This document shows positions 35,215 through 47,910 of a stretch of DNA of 64,000 nucleotides, piece after piece (position 1 is the first letter of the stretch; the number at the start of each line of letters is the position of its first letter). Under the pieces are notes generated by a model that was given only the letters and a program-made list of their open reading frames with translations, ran no database searches and had not been told where the DNA came from. A program made the translations under genes and the position numbers. The stretch is from Mallotus nudiflorus (lineage: Eukaryota > Streptophyta > Magnoliopsida > Malpighiales > Euphorbiaceae), in assembly GCA_947683625.1 (NCBI GenBank), contig CANTUR010000629.1, forward strand, positions 469,501-533,500. Direction: 5' to 3'.

Positions 35215-35640
35215 CTTACTCGAAATGATACATGGATTATTGATACAAGTGCTACTGGTCATATGACAAACTCCACTCACCATCTTACATCTATCCGTCC
35301 ATCAACCCAATAAAACATTCTAACTGCTAATGGAGGCATACCACTAGTCACTCATGAGGGATCAATATCTAACTCCGACTCTTTTAATTTAGATACTATT
35401 CTTGTTGTTCCATCTCTTTCTTGTAATCTACTACATGTTGGCCAAATCACTGAAATCTTGAATTACACTGTCAAATTTTGGCCTATTTATTATGTATTTC
35501 AGGACATTATAACGCACTGGATTCTTGGCTCTAGTGTTAAATATGGAAAATTGTACTATCTTGGGTTGCATGATGATTCAAAATGGAAGACAAGTCAAGT
35601 TAATAGGGTTGGTAGAAGTTGCTCGAGTAAAGACTAAGTA
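35215..35640 (+). pseudogene. Copia 2 aspartic protease
   Basis: NDTWIIDTSATGHMTNSTHH at about 35224-35285 is the active-site block (DTSA in place of DSGA). The hydrophobic flap and linker follow (DTILVVPSLSCNLLHVGQI) at 35390-35450. A TAA at 35311 breaks it. Confidence 0.88.
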
Positions 35641-36480
35641 ATCTTGTGGCATCGTCATCTTGGGCATCTTTTTTTTTATTATCTCAGACAAATAAAATTG
35701 AATTTATTTTTGAATACCATAGACTTAAAATTCAAGTGTGATGTTTGTGAATTGGAAAAAGGTCGCCGAATTTCTTATGTACTGAGTTATAATAAAAATT
35801 AAGTTCCATTAATAGCCATTCATTCTGATGTATGGGGACCTGCTCAGATTCCCACTCTATCTGGTGCTCGATATTTTGTAACGTTTATTGATGAATGTAC
35901 TCGGATGACCTGAGTATCACTACTTTCCAATAAAGGAGATGTGTGCTCCAAGTTTCAGGAACTGTACAATATGGTGGTGACACAATACTAGAGTAAAATC
36001 CGAGTCTTGCAGTCTGACAATGGTGGGGAGTATATTAACTCAATTCTCAATGATTTCTGCCACAAGAAAGGCATTTGCCACCAAACATCTTATGCCAGCA
36101 CTCCTCAACAGAATGGTATAGCCGAACGAAAGAATCGACAGTTATTGGAAGTTGTCCGAGCATCATTATTTAATATGAATGTTCCTCGAGAATACTGGGG
36201 AGAGGCTGTTCGATTTGCTGCATACCTCATAAATCGAACACCATCGCGAGTATTCAATTTTAAAATTCCTCTTCAGAAACTTCGGGAACTCGTCATATCT
36301 CCACCCCTCAATAATCTCAAACCCTGAGTTTTTGGATGCTCAGTATATGTTCACCAGACACTCAGCAAATTAGACCCTCGAGCTATCCGGTGTATCTTTG
36401 TTGGCTATGCAGATTTACAAAAAGGATATCGATGTTATAATCCAAATACAAAGAAGATGTATGTTACTCGGGATGTTCGA
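35640..36480 (+). pseudogene. Copia 2 integrase
   Basis: The N-terminal zinc module reads LWHRHLGHLFFYYLRQ and CDVCELEKGRRISY (35645-35775). The core has HSDVWGPAQIPTLSGARYF (first Asp), VLQSDNGGEYINSILNDF (second Asp, 36004) and PQQNGIAERKNRQLLEVVRA (catalytic Glu). REYWGEAVRFAAYLINRTPS is intact in the open frame 36007-36327. Stops occur at 35912, 35991 and 36326. Confidence 0.93.
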
Positions 36481-36534
36481 TTTCATGAAAATAGTCCTTT
36501 CTTCTCCCACTCTGAGTGCTCTCTTTAGGGGGAG

Positions 36535-36745
36535 AAACATCCAAACCTCTTTGTTCGACGAATTTGAGTCTCCAAAATTTTCCAAGCATCTCACTCAGAC
36601 AGACATCTGGTGTTTCGAGTACAATTGAGCATCTCACGAGGATAGACATCTGGTGTTCCTAGTACGAGCCTCTCACCCGGATAGACATCTGATGTTTCGA
36701 GTACGAACATCTCACCCGGACAGATCATCGAAGAAAAATTAAGTA
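36535..36745 (+). repeat. Short tandem repeats in copia 2 linker
   Basis: The phrase CATCTCAC..GGATAGACATCTGRTGTTYC.AGTACGA recurs about three times with a period near 48 bases (36586-36722). It lies in the variable linker between integrase and RT. Confidence 0.7.
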
Positions 36746-37029
36746 ATCAAGATAGTACATCTTCCCAACCCACACCAAAAGCTGAAGAAATTCTGAATGC
36801 GGTACATAATAAGGTAAACTTGTCTCTTTTAATTCTAAATACTGAGCCTCTTTATCCTTCTAGGATCAATAGAGGGGTTTTGAGAAAATAATATGATCCA
36901 GACCTTCGTACCAAAGCTAAATACCCTATCAATAACTTCATATCAACTAACCATTTGTTTAAATCATATGCACTTATTGTAAATCAATTATCTACTGTAT
37001 TTATTTTGAGTAATGTGCTGGAAGCCTAA

Positions 37030-37870
37030 GATGATCCGGATTGGAAGAAAGCTATGAATGATGAAATGGAGGCATTACAGAAGAACCGGACATGGGATTT
37101 TGTTCCTCTTCCGGAAGGAAAGAAAATGGTGGGGTGCAGGTGGATATTTACTATCAAACTGAATCCAGATGGAAGCATTAATCGATATAAAGCTTGATTG
37201 GTAGCAAAGGGGTATACTCAGAAGTATGGAATTGACTATGAAGATACATTTACCCCAATAGCAAAAATGAACACCATCCGAGTCCTTATTTCCTTAGCTG
37301 CCAACCTAGACTGGTTGTTGTGACAATTTGATGTAAAGAATGCATTTTTGAATGGAACCATAGATGAAGAAGTATATATGGATCCACCACCCGGAACTAA
37401 ATGTACTGACTGAGTATGCAAACTAAAAAGAACATTGTATGGACTCAAGCAATCGCCTCGAGCATGGTTTAGACGACTCTCAGCCTTCATGAGGAAGCTC
37501 AGATATAAGCAAAGTGATGTTGATCACACACTATTCATCAAACAGAAGTTAGGTAAAGTCATCGCACTAATTGTATATGTTGATGATATGGTGGTCAATG
37601 GAAATGATCAGAGTGAGACAACAATCTTGCAAAGACAATTAGCATCTAAGTCTGAACTTAAGGATTTAGGAAACTTAAAGTATTTTTTAGGGATTGAAGT
37701 TACAAGATTAGCTCAAGGAATTTCTCTTTGCCAGCAAAAGTACGTAATGGACCTATTGACAAAGACTGGAATGCTTAATTGTAAGCCAGTCGAGACTCCC
37801 ATTAAAGTCAACCATGGACTTTCAGTCTTAAAAGGTCAAGTTCTAACTGATAGAGATCGGTATTAAATGT
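37030..37870 (+). pseudogene. Copia 2 reverse transcriptase
   Basis: Motifs in order are MNDEMEALQKNRTWDFVPLP, VGCRWIFTIKLNPDGS, LVAKGYTQKYGIDYEDTFTP, FDVKNAFLNGTIDEEVYMDP, LYGLKQSPRAWFRRL and VYVDDMVVNGND, with the catalytic DD at about 37580. Four stops fall at conserved positions: KA-stop-LVAKG (CGA to TGA), LL-stop-QFDV (TGG to TGA), and two more near 37029 and 37411. The frame is otherwise continuous without large deletion. Confidence 0.95.
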
Positions 37871-38532
37871 TAGTGGGAAGGTTGATTTACCTATCTCATA
37901 CTCGGCTAGACATTGCTTATGCAGTAAGTGTTGTGAGTCAGTTCATGCATTCTTCAAGTAAAGAACATATGAATGCAGTATACTGAATATTAAGATATCT
38001 AAAGTCTTTTCTAGATAAAGGGTTATTCTTTGGGAGGAATAAGGATTATGAAATTACTGGCTATACTGATATTGATCGGGTTGGAGATCGAACTGATAAA
38101 AAATCAACATTCGGGTACTTTACATTTGTTGGAAATAATTTAGTCACGTGGAGAAGCAAGAAGTAGAATGTTTTAGAAAAATCAAGTGCTGAAGCTGAGT
38201 TTAGAGGAATGGCTCATGGAGTATGTGAATTATTCTGGATAAGAAAAATTGTTCAGGTTCTGGGATTAAAGCATCTGAAGCCTATGTTGTTACATTGTGA
38301 TAACAAGGCAGCCATAGCAATTGCAAACAATCTGGTTCAACATGATCAAACTAAGCATATAGAGGTTGACAGACATTTCATAAAAGATCATTTGAACCAA
38401 GGGACAATTGATCTTCAATATGTTTTGTCTCAGACTCAACTAGCTGATGTCCTTATAAAGGCTATATTCGGAAAAATATTCTACAACTCACTTGGCAAGT
38501 TGGGAATGATTGATATACATTCACCAACTTGA
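37871..38532 (+). pseudogene. Copia 2 RNase H
   Basis: LVGRLIYLSHTRLDIAYAVS connects RT to RNase H. SSAEAEFRGMAHGVCELFWI, MLLHCDNKAAIAIANN and TKHIEVDRHFIKDHL carry the catalytic acidic residues. QTQLADVLIKAIFG and HSPT close the protein with TGA at 38530-38532, right before the polypurine tract. A TAG replaces CAG just before the SSAEAE block. Confidence 0.93.
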
Positions 38533-38539
38533 GGGGGAG
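38531..38539 (+). other. Polypurine tract of copia 2
   Basis: GAGGGGGAG directly precedes the 3' LTR and overlaps the pol stop codon. Confidence 0.92.
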
Positions 38540-38815
38540 TGTTAAGGAAGTAAATATTTTTATTGTATATATTAGGAAGTAAATATTTATATACAATTAG
38601 GAATAAAGTTGTATTTATTAGGAATAAAGTAAATATTTTTATTTGTATATATTTGTATATCTTAAATATTCTATTTAAGATGTTATTCTATTCCTAATTA
38701 GGTTGTGATTAGGATTCCTATATGTATATATAAGGGGTGTAACCCTTCTTTAAACATCAATGGAAAAATATTTCCTTTGAAATTTTCTTTCTTTTTCTCT
38801 GAATTTTATTCTTCG
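38540..38815 (+). repeat. 3' LTR of copia 2 (with 55-bp insertion)
   Basis: It starts TGTTAAGGAAG and ends ATTCTTCG, with G for the expected final A. It is 276 bases long. The extra piece at about 38610-38665 repeats GGAATAAAGT and TAAATATTTTTAT from the neighbouring LTR sequence, so it looks like a local duplication. TATATATAAGG at 38725-38735 is a TATA-like box conserved in position with the 5' LTR. Confidence 0.95.
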
Positions 38816-38820
38816 CTAAT

Positions 38821-41800
38821 GAATGAACAGAAGCAAAATTTAGTAACAGGTAAAATATTTGACAATTAAAGGATCAATAGCCAGTTTCATACGCTTGCTC
38901 AAACTTTAAGTTTCCATTTTGGCCGCTATGGATTAGAGCTGCAAATAATTGAGTTAATTTCAGTTAAACTGGAATCAGGAACACACTAATTGGGATGAGA
39001 GGGCGATTATTAGAAAGGATTTGATTATTAATTATATTTGAGATCAAAATATGCAAAGGTCTAATAATTATTTCCAATTCTTTAACCTTTAAAATAAATG
39101 ACAGTGAGAGAAATTAGCGACTACTGATTGATGTTAACAAATTATTATTGAATTAAACTAATATTAACTCAAGTGGAACTCTTCCATCTTCCGACCTTAT
39201 GTGCTTGTGTGGAAAAAAAGCTGAAATTAAGGTGAGAACGTTAGGTGTCAAAGCATGGTTAAAACATTCTCTTCGTTTCAACTTTATTATATTAACTAGA
39301 CATATGTCGTTGTAATATGTGGGTGGTTTAAAAATACCAATAAAATATTGTATAAAAATATTCTAAAAAGTAAATTGGTAGATGCAATTAGAAAAAAAAT
39401 TATATCTTATATTACAACTTGAAAAAATAAATAAAATTCTCTATTTAATCGTACCTCCTCCCTCTTAGTATGAACAAATAGACAAATATCTTCAAATTTT
39501 CAACTTTCATGCAATAAAATTGTGTATTTTTATGGCATAAAAATATGAAAGGAAAGTACAAAATGAAAATAAATTCAATTAACTTTTTAAATTGTTATTG
39601 AAAATAAAATTGATATTGATCTAATAATATCTATACCTTCTCAAATTACCAAGAACAGCTAGCTTCATCATAACCATTGGACATTTTGAGGGTAGAATTA
39701 TCAAGAGATGAATGATAAATATATAAAAAAAATTGATATTTAAAAAATGATTTATATGAAAAGTTGAAGAAAATTGTAAGTAGAAAAGAATCATCAAATT
39801 CATGGGGTGTGTGTGTATAGAAGCAAATAAAAGATAAGACTAAACATGAAAGTTATAATGACCGCAAAAGTTAAAAAGTTGAGAAAAATAATGGTTTAAA
39901 ATTTTAAAAGAGATAATAATTGAAAATTAAAAGGTTAAAATCCAAATTTTGTTTCAACTTCAATAAAATGTTGAGAAAGAGGAAGAAATAAAGTTTGCAA
40001 ATAGTAAAATTAAAATAAATACAATATAAAACATATGAAAATCAAATTAATGCTTTTTTTTAAGAAAAACATAAAATGACTTTAAAGGTGGACTAAATGA
40101 ATTATAATATATGACTTGTAGATAAGCATTATATGTAAAATGCCAATTGGCATAATTTGGCTAATATATATGTTACTGCACATTAATTAGAAAAAGTATT
40201 TTTTTAATAATTATTTATTTTTTTAATTTTTAAAAATAAATAGAAAATGAAGATAATGATAGTAAAAGAGTGGAAATGATACAAACTTTTGAGTATTAAA
40301 ATAAAGATTTATATAATGGTAATAGTTATAATTAACTTTCTTTAAAAAAAACAATGGAACACAAGTATTTGCAATAATTTAAATGAGATGAATAGGAATT
40401 CAAGAGTTTTTAATGTAATAAAATAAATATAAATATTTCAATAATAACATCTAATTTAATTTTATAAAAAAATAAAAATAATAATAATAATCTATAAAAT
40501 TAAAGAGTCATAAAATATGAATAATTGATAACTCATTAGTATAATATCTAGTGCAAAAAATAATTAACAAAAATACCAACATTTATAAATTAAAATAAAA
40601 ATAGAAAAAATTTCTAAAAAAAATATACATGGCAAAATAAAAAGTCAAAATTGCATAATAAATATCTTTATAACTACTTTTTGTAGACTAAAAATGTGAA
40701 ATAAAAATGATCACTCTTGTCACATCCATGTTCAGAAACCAATATTAGACTATAAAATAATAAATAGATTATTATATATAAAAAAATAAAATTTGACAAT
40801 TTGAATATGACATGATTGTAGCAAATGAAAGTTTTAAGGATTTAGCTGAAAAAAAAAAACAAAATAAATAAATATGTGTCATTTGAAGGCTTAGGCGGAG
40901 AGAGTGACTAAGGCAATTCAGAGGCTTAAACCTCCTCCCACTAAATGTTTAAAAAAAAGGGCAAAGCATAAAAAATATGCAGAACACAGAGAGAATGAGA
41001 GAGGAAGAATGCAAGGACTTCTGATGATTGTTGAGTGATCTTGAAGCCTACAATCCTCTTCTTCATCTTCTTGTTTAACTGAAGATCTTTCTCTTCAGTC
41101 TCTTCTGGTTGCTATAAATTTAGGTTACTTGGATTCAACTTATTGGTTTGGATGTTAGCTGGACTCTCCTCTGATGCGTTGTGCCTTGACTTCATGTAAG
41201 CTACAGCTTTCTTTTAATTGTGAGTGAACTTCCCTCTTTCTGCTTTTGAATGAAATCCTTTTTCAGAGAATTCCTTTTGTTGATAAAAGTTTGCTTGATT
41301 TGATTGAAATTCTAATTATTTAGAAGTGTTTTTCTTCTATGCTCGAGTTGTTGGTGAGCCTGAAACTTTCCGTGTGTGGCCTTTCTTGAATTCTAGCCAA
41401 TACATCTGAATTTGTGGTTCTTGTAGTTTGCTATTCATTGCACTTTCATTTGTAACTATTTGTTAAAACTAACCACAATGTTCAAACTGAGTTAAATACC
41501 CTTATTATAAATAATAATCACTATTCTTGAAGAAAAATGGAAGAACTTAGAAAAGTTTGAACAAGTGAATAAAAGGGCATACAAGAGGGCATACAAGGTT
41601 TGGTCGAGAATTTATGATATTTGGGCTTTAGTCCTCTCAAACCTTAAAAACAAAAATATTATTTGATTTTGCCCAAGAGTATAGCTGTAAATGAATTCTA
41701 CACCCCAATGAGGGAGTAGTCAAATTGTAACTCCTCTCTAAAGACATTATGAAGTCCATAGTTCGATTTCTACCATCATCAATTGAAAAGGGAAGGGCTA

Positions 41801-41896
41801 TCTTCTATTATGCATTCAATCGACACTAAGGTCATATGGCCTCCCTATGAAAAAGGGAAGGCCCTATGAATCATTGAATATTTGATTTGACACCTA
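38821..41896. other. AT-rich intergenic DNA
   Basis: 38821-39000 may continue the 5' flank of the unnamed minus-strand gene fragment interrupted by copia 2, but I can read no exon there with confidence. 39000-40900 is purine-biased AT-rich DNA without a frame over 60 codons of credible composition. 40960-41480 is less AT-rich and pyrimidine-rich, like a transcribed leader or an LTR remnant, but it has no partner in the window. Confidence 0.5.
41690..41790 (+). repeat. tRNA-like remnant 3 (weak)
   Basis: GGGAGTAGTCAAATTGTAAC followed about 50 bases on by ATAGTTCGATTTCTACC resembles an A box and B box pair. Both boxes have mismatches. Confidence 0.25.

Positions 41897-41938
<42 letters not shown>
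41897..41938. repeat. (AAT)n microsatellite
   Basis: About 14 AAT units. It produces a poly-Ile artefact on the minus strand. Confidence 0.97.
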
Positions 41939-41939
<1 letters not shown>

Positions 41940-43361
41940 TGATAATAATAGTTATGAATGAATAAATAATAAATGAAGAATATAAATATTTTTAAGAGCA
42001 CATGTGCACATGAGATAAAGAGGTTGTAGTAATATATTGCCGGGAGTATAGCTGGGTTCTGTGAGATGTTAGATTGTATCCAAGACACAACAATTTGTGT
42101 GATTTAAAGAACCTTTCATATTTTTAGTACGGTGAGATATGAATTAGTGGAAATTAAGATTTATGTTGGCCAAATTATAAAAACTGTCTTACGGACAACA
42201 CTTCAAATTCATTATGCATTTGTGGCAATTTCAAGTGGTATTATTTATATGCATACAGTTGTTTTGAACCTTCAATGTATCAAATGGTACCCGCCACATC
42301 GATAGCAACCTGTGAAACTATACATCTATGCATCTACACTCCTGTGTTCTTATATTTTAATACTTTTATGTTGATAAGCTTGTGCATTTTGTGATTATAA
42401 AATTGGTGATTAATAATATTATTTGAAAATACAAGTTTTAATATAGTTTGAAACTTATAAGAATGGGACTAAGAGCTTTATACTGTTTTATTAATGGAAA
42501 AGCTTGCAAATAAGATGAAATAAAATTTATTTGATTATTATAATAGAAGCCTTAAGAAGCTATACTAACGATAAAAATTATATATAGCTAAAATGTGAAT
42601 TAAGTAAGAATTATTAAAAATTTTCAATATAATATAATTTATACTCATTCTTATATATTTTTTTTTATTTTTGTTTAATATTCATTTTTTGTTGTACATT
42701 CTATAATATATTTCTTGCTATTCATATTCCTTATTGTACCCTGTGATTTACTGGGTATTTTCTGTAGAAAATACTCAATCCCTCATTTTTATCTTTTTCA
42801 AGTTACTGTCGTAGCATATAAATAGCATTTTAATATAGTAATACGACATACAACGGGATGATTATAAGACTAGAAATTAGGCAAGACGAGACAAAGGTTA
42901 GGGATACTCTAGGATTTGATGTACCGTATACCCTCTTTTTTTTTATTCGATATAGGTTAGTTGATATAAAAAGGGTTTCAATCATTTTAGTGATAAATTT
43001 TTTTATAAATTTTTATGTTACTAGGTACTTATATATTAAATCTAACATACTAGTGCTTAGTTATAATGTAACATATTAGGTGTAGCAATATTATTCTCTT
43101 GCCATCTATCCTTATCTTTTGATATGCTCAATGGATGATTTAACATTTATTTAATTTGCTACTATGAGCATATTATACAACTCATAATAGGTTCCTCAAC
43201 ATTTGTGGTCGTGTATGAAAATGGTTTACATGTCAAGATAGATTTTCAATTGAGTTGTGGAAATTTTGAGTTTACTTAGAAGTGACACCTCATTGCATTA
43301 GTGCTTTAGTTAGATGATCTAGGGGATGGGATCAACTAATGAAGGTGTCGGTGGGGAGGGG
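41939..43361. other. AT-rich intergenic DNA
   Basis: No gene, RNA or element ends are recognised. Confidence 0.5.
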
Positions 43362-45417
43362 TGTCACCACTTTAAACTCGATTCATATAGAGATACGAAA
43401 AAAATAATATAAAAATTCAAAAAATAAAAATAAAATCTAATATGAAATTTATATACATCAAAAAAGTTATTAATAAAACCAACATAAAATAATAAAATAA
43501 AACATTACCTATATAATAAGAGTAATTATGGATTTGATCAGCAAGCAAAAAAAGTCCGATGATGAAAAAGAATGAGTTTTGAATGCAAGGGAAGCCCAAA
43601 ACCTCTTTAAAATAAACTCGAAAGACCAAACACCAAGCCTCTAAGCCCAAATGCCAAGCAATTTGGCCCAAACTTGGCCTAGGTGAAGAGGTGATTGCCT
43701 CAATAATGAGGCATCTCCACTTTATCCTAGGCATCGATGAGGCGGCCTTATCAAAGAGGCAGTACCTTTTTACACCCACCTTCTACCACATTAAATACCA
43801 TTAATGGCAATAGTTGAGGTCCACCTGCCTCTGATTTAAGGCATTTTTAGATGGTAAAGAAAGGAAAAAGGGGGAAAAAGTTGAAGAGGCAAAAGGAATG
43901 ATGAAAAGAAAAAGGAGAGGGTACAAATGAGTGTATGGGGAATTGAAAACGCAAAAAGGGGAATGGGATGATAAAGGAGAGTGCGGACAAAGAGGAGGGG
44001 GACTTTTTTGGGAGAGGTTGGATTTTTTGTCTTTGAAAAAAAGAAAAGGAGAGAGGACATTTGACATTTTTTGAAAAGAAAATAAAGAGAAAAGAAAGAA
44101 GAAGAAGAAGAAGAAGAAGAAAAAGAGGAGGGGACCTAAAAGACTTGATTTTCTTGAGAAGGAAGAGGACTCTTTTGCATTCAAAGCATTCAAACTTACA
44201 AACCAAGCTTTGAGAGCTTAATTAGGAGCATCAACTCATCCAAACTAGTGAGAATCCTCATTTTTAAGCTTAAAGTTCTTCATTTCATTAAAAGCTTTTA
44301 ATTTATTACTCTCTTACTTGTTTTCTTATGTTCTATTGCTTATTTAAGGTCATATGGAAGTATGAATATATGAAATATTGAGTATTGATTGTTGATTTCT
44401 ACATATTTGCATCAGTCTTTACATATTTGTCTTAATTTCTAAGTTTTTAAAAGTTAAGAAATGTAGTCTACTGCAGGGTCTATTGAAAAGGCAATGTCTC
44501 TTTATAGAGGCATCACCCCTTCTTATTGTGCTAATCTGTGATCACCTCCTAGTCAGGCGTCACCACTTTAGCAAAATCCTGCATGATTATGCTTTGATTT
44601 TTAATACTTATTTTGTATATTTTGCATAATTCCCATATTTCTCTTGCTATATATTTTAATTTTATACATGATTACTATGTTGTTTAATGTTATTATTATA
44701 TAATATTATTATGTTATTTGTGGATTATTTTTTTGTGATTTTATTTTGTTTCCTACGAATATTATTTATTGATCATTTCGTAGATAATATTGTTATTTTA
44801 TGAGAAATGACTAATTTATGTTTTTCGTAGGGATTGTTTGGTGATTTTTTAATCATCAAATAATTAGCCTATTAATTAATTCTTAAGAGGTTTTATTTAT
44901 CTAATTTGTTAGTTTATTTTCTATTTATTTTTACTTTTCTTTGAATAAAGTATTGTAATCCCTAATCCCTTCCCCCATTCATTTAGAATGTATGGTTGTA
45001 AATTATTCTTATTTGTTTTACTTATATTGAATGTTTAGCTATAAGCATGAAAATGAGACTAATGTGTAAACTTAGACTAAAATAGAAAATTTGAAATGAT
45101 TGCAATCCATATTAAAATAAGGAAATAATTTAATAATTAAAAGTAATACAATATGAAACACATATGGAGACTAACCACAAGATTGGGTGGGCATTCCAAA
45201 AGCCCATACACAGTTTTTCAACTTGATCTTTAATGATAGCTTCTGGAAACCTCTATGGAATTCAGTTGGTGTACAGTGTGTCCTAGGTTTTATTTGGGTG
45301 GCAACTCCATCTCCATTTTTGCCCACAAGCCCATTTTGTATTTCCTAGTGGGCCCTAAGCGCATATAGTGCCGTGATCACCAAACACTTGAGAGCGCCCT
45401 TAACCCCGCCGCCTATA
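43362..45417 (+). repeat. Probable 5' LTR of Tat element
   Basis: A start is proposed at TGTCACCACTTTAAACTC (43362) and an end just before the primer-site candidate at 45419. CACCACTTTA recurs inside at 44549. It contains a purine-rich tract with GAA repeats (44040-44130) and GAGGC-type palindromes (43688-43770, 44488-44520). With no 3' partner the limits are an estimate. Poly-Phe/Pro/Ser frames on the minus strand come from the purine tract and are not genes. Confidence 0.5.
44096..44125. repeat. (GAA)n microsatellite
   Basis: About nine GAA units lie in a longer purine tract. Confidence 0.9.
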
Positions 45418-45418
45418 G

Positions 45419-45435
45419 TGGTGACTCCACTAGGG
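45419..45435 (+). other. Primer binding site candidate of Tat element
   Basis: TGGTGACTCCACTAGGG resembles the TGGCGACTCCACTGGGG-type site found after the 5' LTR in Tat/Ogre elements, where tRNA-Arg is a usual primer. There are two mismatches, and the match is from memory of the family. Confidence 0.5.
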
Positions 45436-46290
45436 AATAGAGAAACTAATTCTAAGTATTTTTTAATTTATTATCTTTAATTATTTTCTTATTTCCTTTA
45501 CAAATTCTTGTATTCACTACACGTTTCCATATAATGTGCACACCAAGTCCTAAATAAATCGATAATAGTCTTTTCTTTACTACTTATATTTCACTTAAAC
45601 CTGGTGGTGAAGTATTTGATTATTGTCACTCATAGCATGTACTTATCCATGTCACACAAACCCTTGAGTGGGGAGACGTAATAGAGGTATATAACTGTAG
45701 GAGCTAAAGCTTATTACCTGAGACTCAGCTCATGTAATAACCTAGCAATTTCCACTAGGATTTTTCCCCAATGCATGTGTTTGATGCCATATGGTAATTC
45801 TTTGAATAAGTCCCAAACCCATTATAAACAAACCTTGATAATATGGGCCTCTCATTTATATTTTAGCCCATTGCAAATGGATCTTAACAAGGTGGGTCTT
45901 TGATGTCATTCTTGGCCCATTAAAATGGACTTTAGAATTATTTAAAGAAATTACTCCTTATTTATATTGTCTTAAGAGTTATCTTGTATTTGTCAATTTT
46001 ATTATCCTCAAATAATAATTAAAACCTAAACCAATAATCCTAGGATAAGGAACTTACCAGTGAACACTTGTGTGGGAGAAATAAGGGTGGAGATACCATT
46101 TAAGAGCTTTATATCTTACTTATTGATGTTATATTCAAATAATATGTGTTTATTTCCTATTTAATTAAATTTGCATCTCATGCATACATATCATGCATAT
46201 TTCTAATCCTTGGTTATTGCAAATATAGATTCATGATAGTATTTTAGCTAGAAGGGATTTGACACTAGTCGTCTAGTAAGGATTTTTAGA
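45436..46290 (+). other. Untranslated leader of Tat element
   Basis: A noncoding stretch between the primer site and gag, containing GGCCCATT/AGCCCATT words (45850-45930). A long leader is normal for this lineage. Confidence 0.5.
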
Positions 46291-47620
46291 GAAATTGAGA
46301 TGGTAGAACATAATGTTGAGGCTTTTGGGGATAGGTTGAAAATCAAATTGGCTGAATAGACCCAAGAAATTATACGAGATATGATGGCTGAAATAAGGAG
46401 ACCAATTAGACAGGAACTGCCAGCACCTCAGCCATAATTGTTTGATTTGGATACCGAAGGCTACAGAAGACATGAAAGAGAGGATGATCAAGAAAATTTA
46501 GTGGTAGAGCCTGTAGCCAGATAGAATGTGAATACAAATACTGTAGAGAATGTGGAAAATTTTGACTGGGCTAAAAATGTGACAAAAACTATGGCTCAGA
46601 TGTAGTTAATAATGAAAGAGAAGGGGATAGATGCCCAAGTGAACTACTCTGATTTGAGTTTGGATGAAGATGATGACCCCTAAAAGTTTAAGTTCCCTAA
46701 CATGAAGAAATTTACTAGCACTGAGGATCCCCAACTACATCTGAAGCAATATGTGACTCACATGAGGATGACCATTTTGACAAAGGCATAGATTGTGAAA
46801 TAATTTCCTCTATCTCTGGAAGTGGCACCCATCAGATATTATGCTTTGGAATCCTATATCCAAGCTGATTAGGAGGGATTATGTGCTGCATTTGTAAAGT
46901 ATTATAGTTTCAATATTCAAATAGAAGCATTTTTAAGAGACTTACAGAATACAAAATAAAAGTTCAATAAGTCTTTCACTAATTACTTGATCAGGTGAAG
47001 AGCAAAATTGGCATAGATGAAGCATTGGCCTGTAGAATCTGATCATCTAGTAATAGCGATAAAAGGGTTAAAAAGTTGAATGATTTAAAAATTCAGAACT
47101 TTGAGGAGTCATATAGATTTAGGGTACAAAAAGAATATGACTTGGCACAAGAAAAGAAATTCTTTAGTGGAAGACCTACAAGTAGAGAAGGAATTAGATC
47201 CAGCAATAGGATCGGGTTGAGCAGTAATACATAGATCAATGCTATCAGACAACCTCAAAGGTTCTCCAACTTAGGAAGACCTCTCTCCAAAGTCTTAGAG
47301 AAGCTAATTGAAAACAACCTACTGTGACCCTTACCTCAAAGACCTCCTTTTCCAAATGCTAACCCAAAATTATATTGCAAACATCACTAAAACATAGAAA
47401 ATGATACTAACAGTTGCACTCGCCTAAAATATGAGGTTTAAGATTTGATCAACTCAGGCAAGATAACTGACCTCAAAACTAGAAAACTAAACACCCAAAA
47501 TAACCCTTTGCTTAACTATCATAATGTACCACCACCAAATCCACACATCCTGATTATTAATATTGGCTTAACAGAGGAATAATTCTTTAATTCCTTTGTT
47601 GATGTCATATCCCCACCACT
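46291..47620 (+). pseudogene. Tat element gag
   Basis: MVEHNVEAFGDRLKIKLAE opens a frame with NFDWAKNVTKTMAQM, then FKFPNMKKFTSTEDPQLHLK and YVTHMRMTILTKA, the retrotransposon gag domain (capsid). A Cys/His segment YCKHH..NDTNSCTRLKYEV lies at 47371-47435. At least ten stops interrupt it. Most are TAG or TAA where Gln or Trp is expected (for example QAD-stop-EGL for W). There are few length changes, so point decay dominates. Confidence 0.85.
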
Positions 47621-47699
47621 TAGACCATAACTAAAAGACCTGAACCTAAACCAACAGTTTATAAACCTTCATATGAATGTTCTAGATATTTAAAGTCCT

Positions 47700-47910
47700 A
47701 ATGATTAAGAAGGGGAAGTAATTGATCTATGGAAAAATAATGAAAAGAAGACAACCCAATCAGTTGAGAAGCTTAATAAGAGGGAGGAAGTGAAAAGTGT
47801 TGAAGTAGAAGAGGAGAAAGTTGACTCAAAGGAAGAACTAGAGGAAGAAAAGGAGAATGAAGAAACTATTGAGACCAGAAGAGGTGAGGAAACTCTCACC
47901 AATGTTTAGG
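47700..47910 (+). pseudogene. Glu/Lys-rich linker of Tat gag-pol
   Basis: An open stretch reads EEVIDLWKNNEKKTTQSVEK, then runs of E and K, and ends ELLMNSRAHREALVMALDH at about 47910-47970. The acidic linker before the protease is common in Tat polyproteins. Confidence 0.65.

Larger units (their letters stand above)
33962..38815 (+). mobile_element. Ty1/copia retrotransposon 2 (Ale-like), full length
   Basis: Both LTRs (33962-34182 and 38540-38815), the primer site, gag, protease, integrase, RT, RNase H and polypurine tract are present in copia order. The 5-bp target duplication CTAAT flanks the element (33957-33961 and 38816-38820). The LTR start TGTTGAGGAAGTAA and small LTRs suggest the Ale/Retrofit lineage (inference). 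Most stops are TGA or TAG where CGA, CAG or TGG is expected, consistent with decay through cytosine methylation. It sits in a presumed intron or 5' region of the unnamed gene fragment. Confidence 0.96.

Noticed and set aside
40960..41480. Possible gene leader or LTR
   Set aside because: Pyrimidine-rich and less AT-rich, but no start frame, splice pattern or repeated partner supports a call.
43801..44206. Phe/Leu/Pro/Ser-rich frames on the minus strand
   Set aside because: They come from the purine-rich tract and GAA repeats of the Tat LTR; three frames are open at once, which reflects base composition.
43362..45417. Search for a matching 3' LTR of the Tat element up to 59000
   Set aside because: Only the short palindromes recur; no continuous match to the LTR body was seen.
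47705..47902. Ser-rich frame on the minus strand
   Set aside because: It is the reverse of the Glu/Lys-rich linker of Tat gag-pol.
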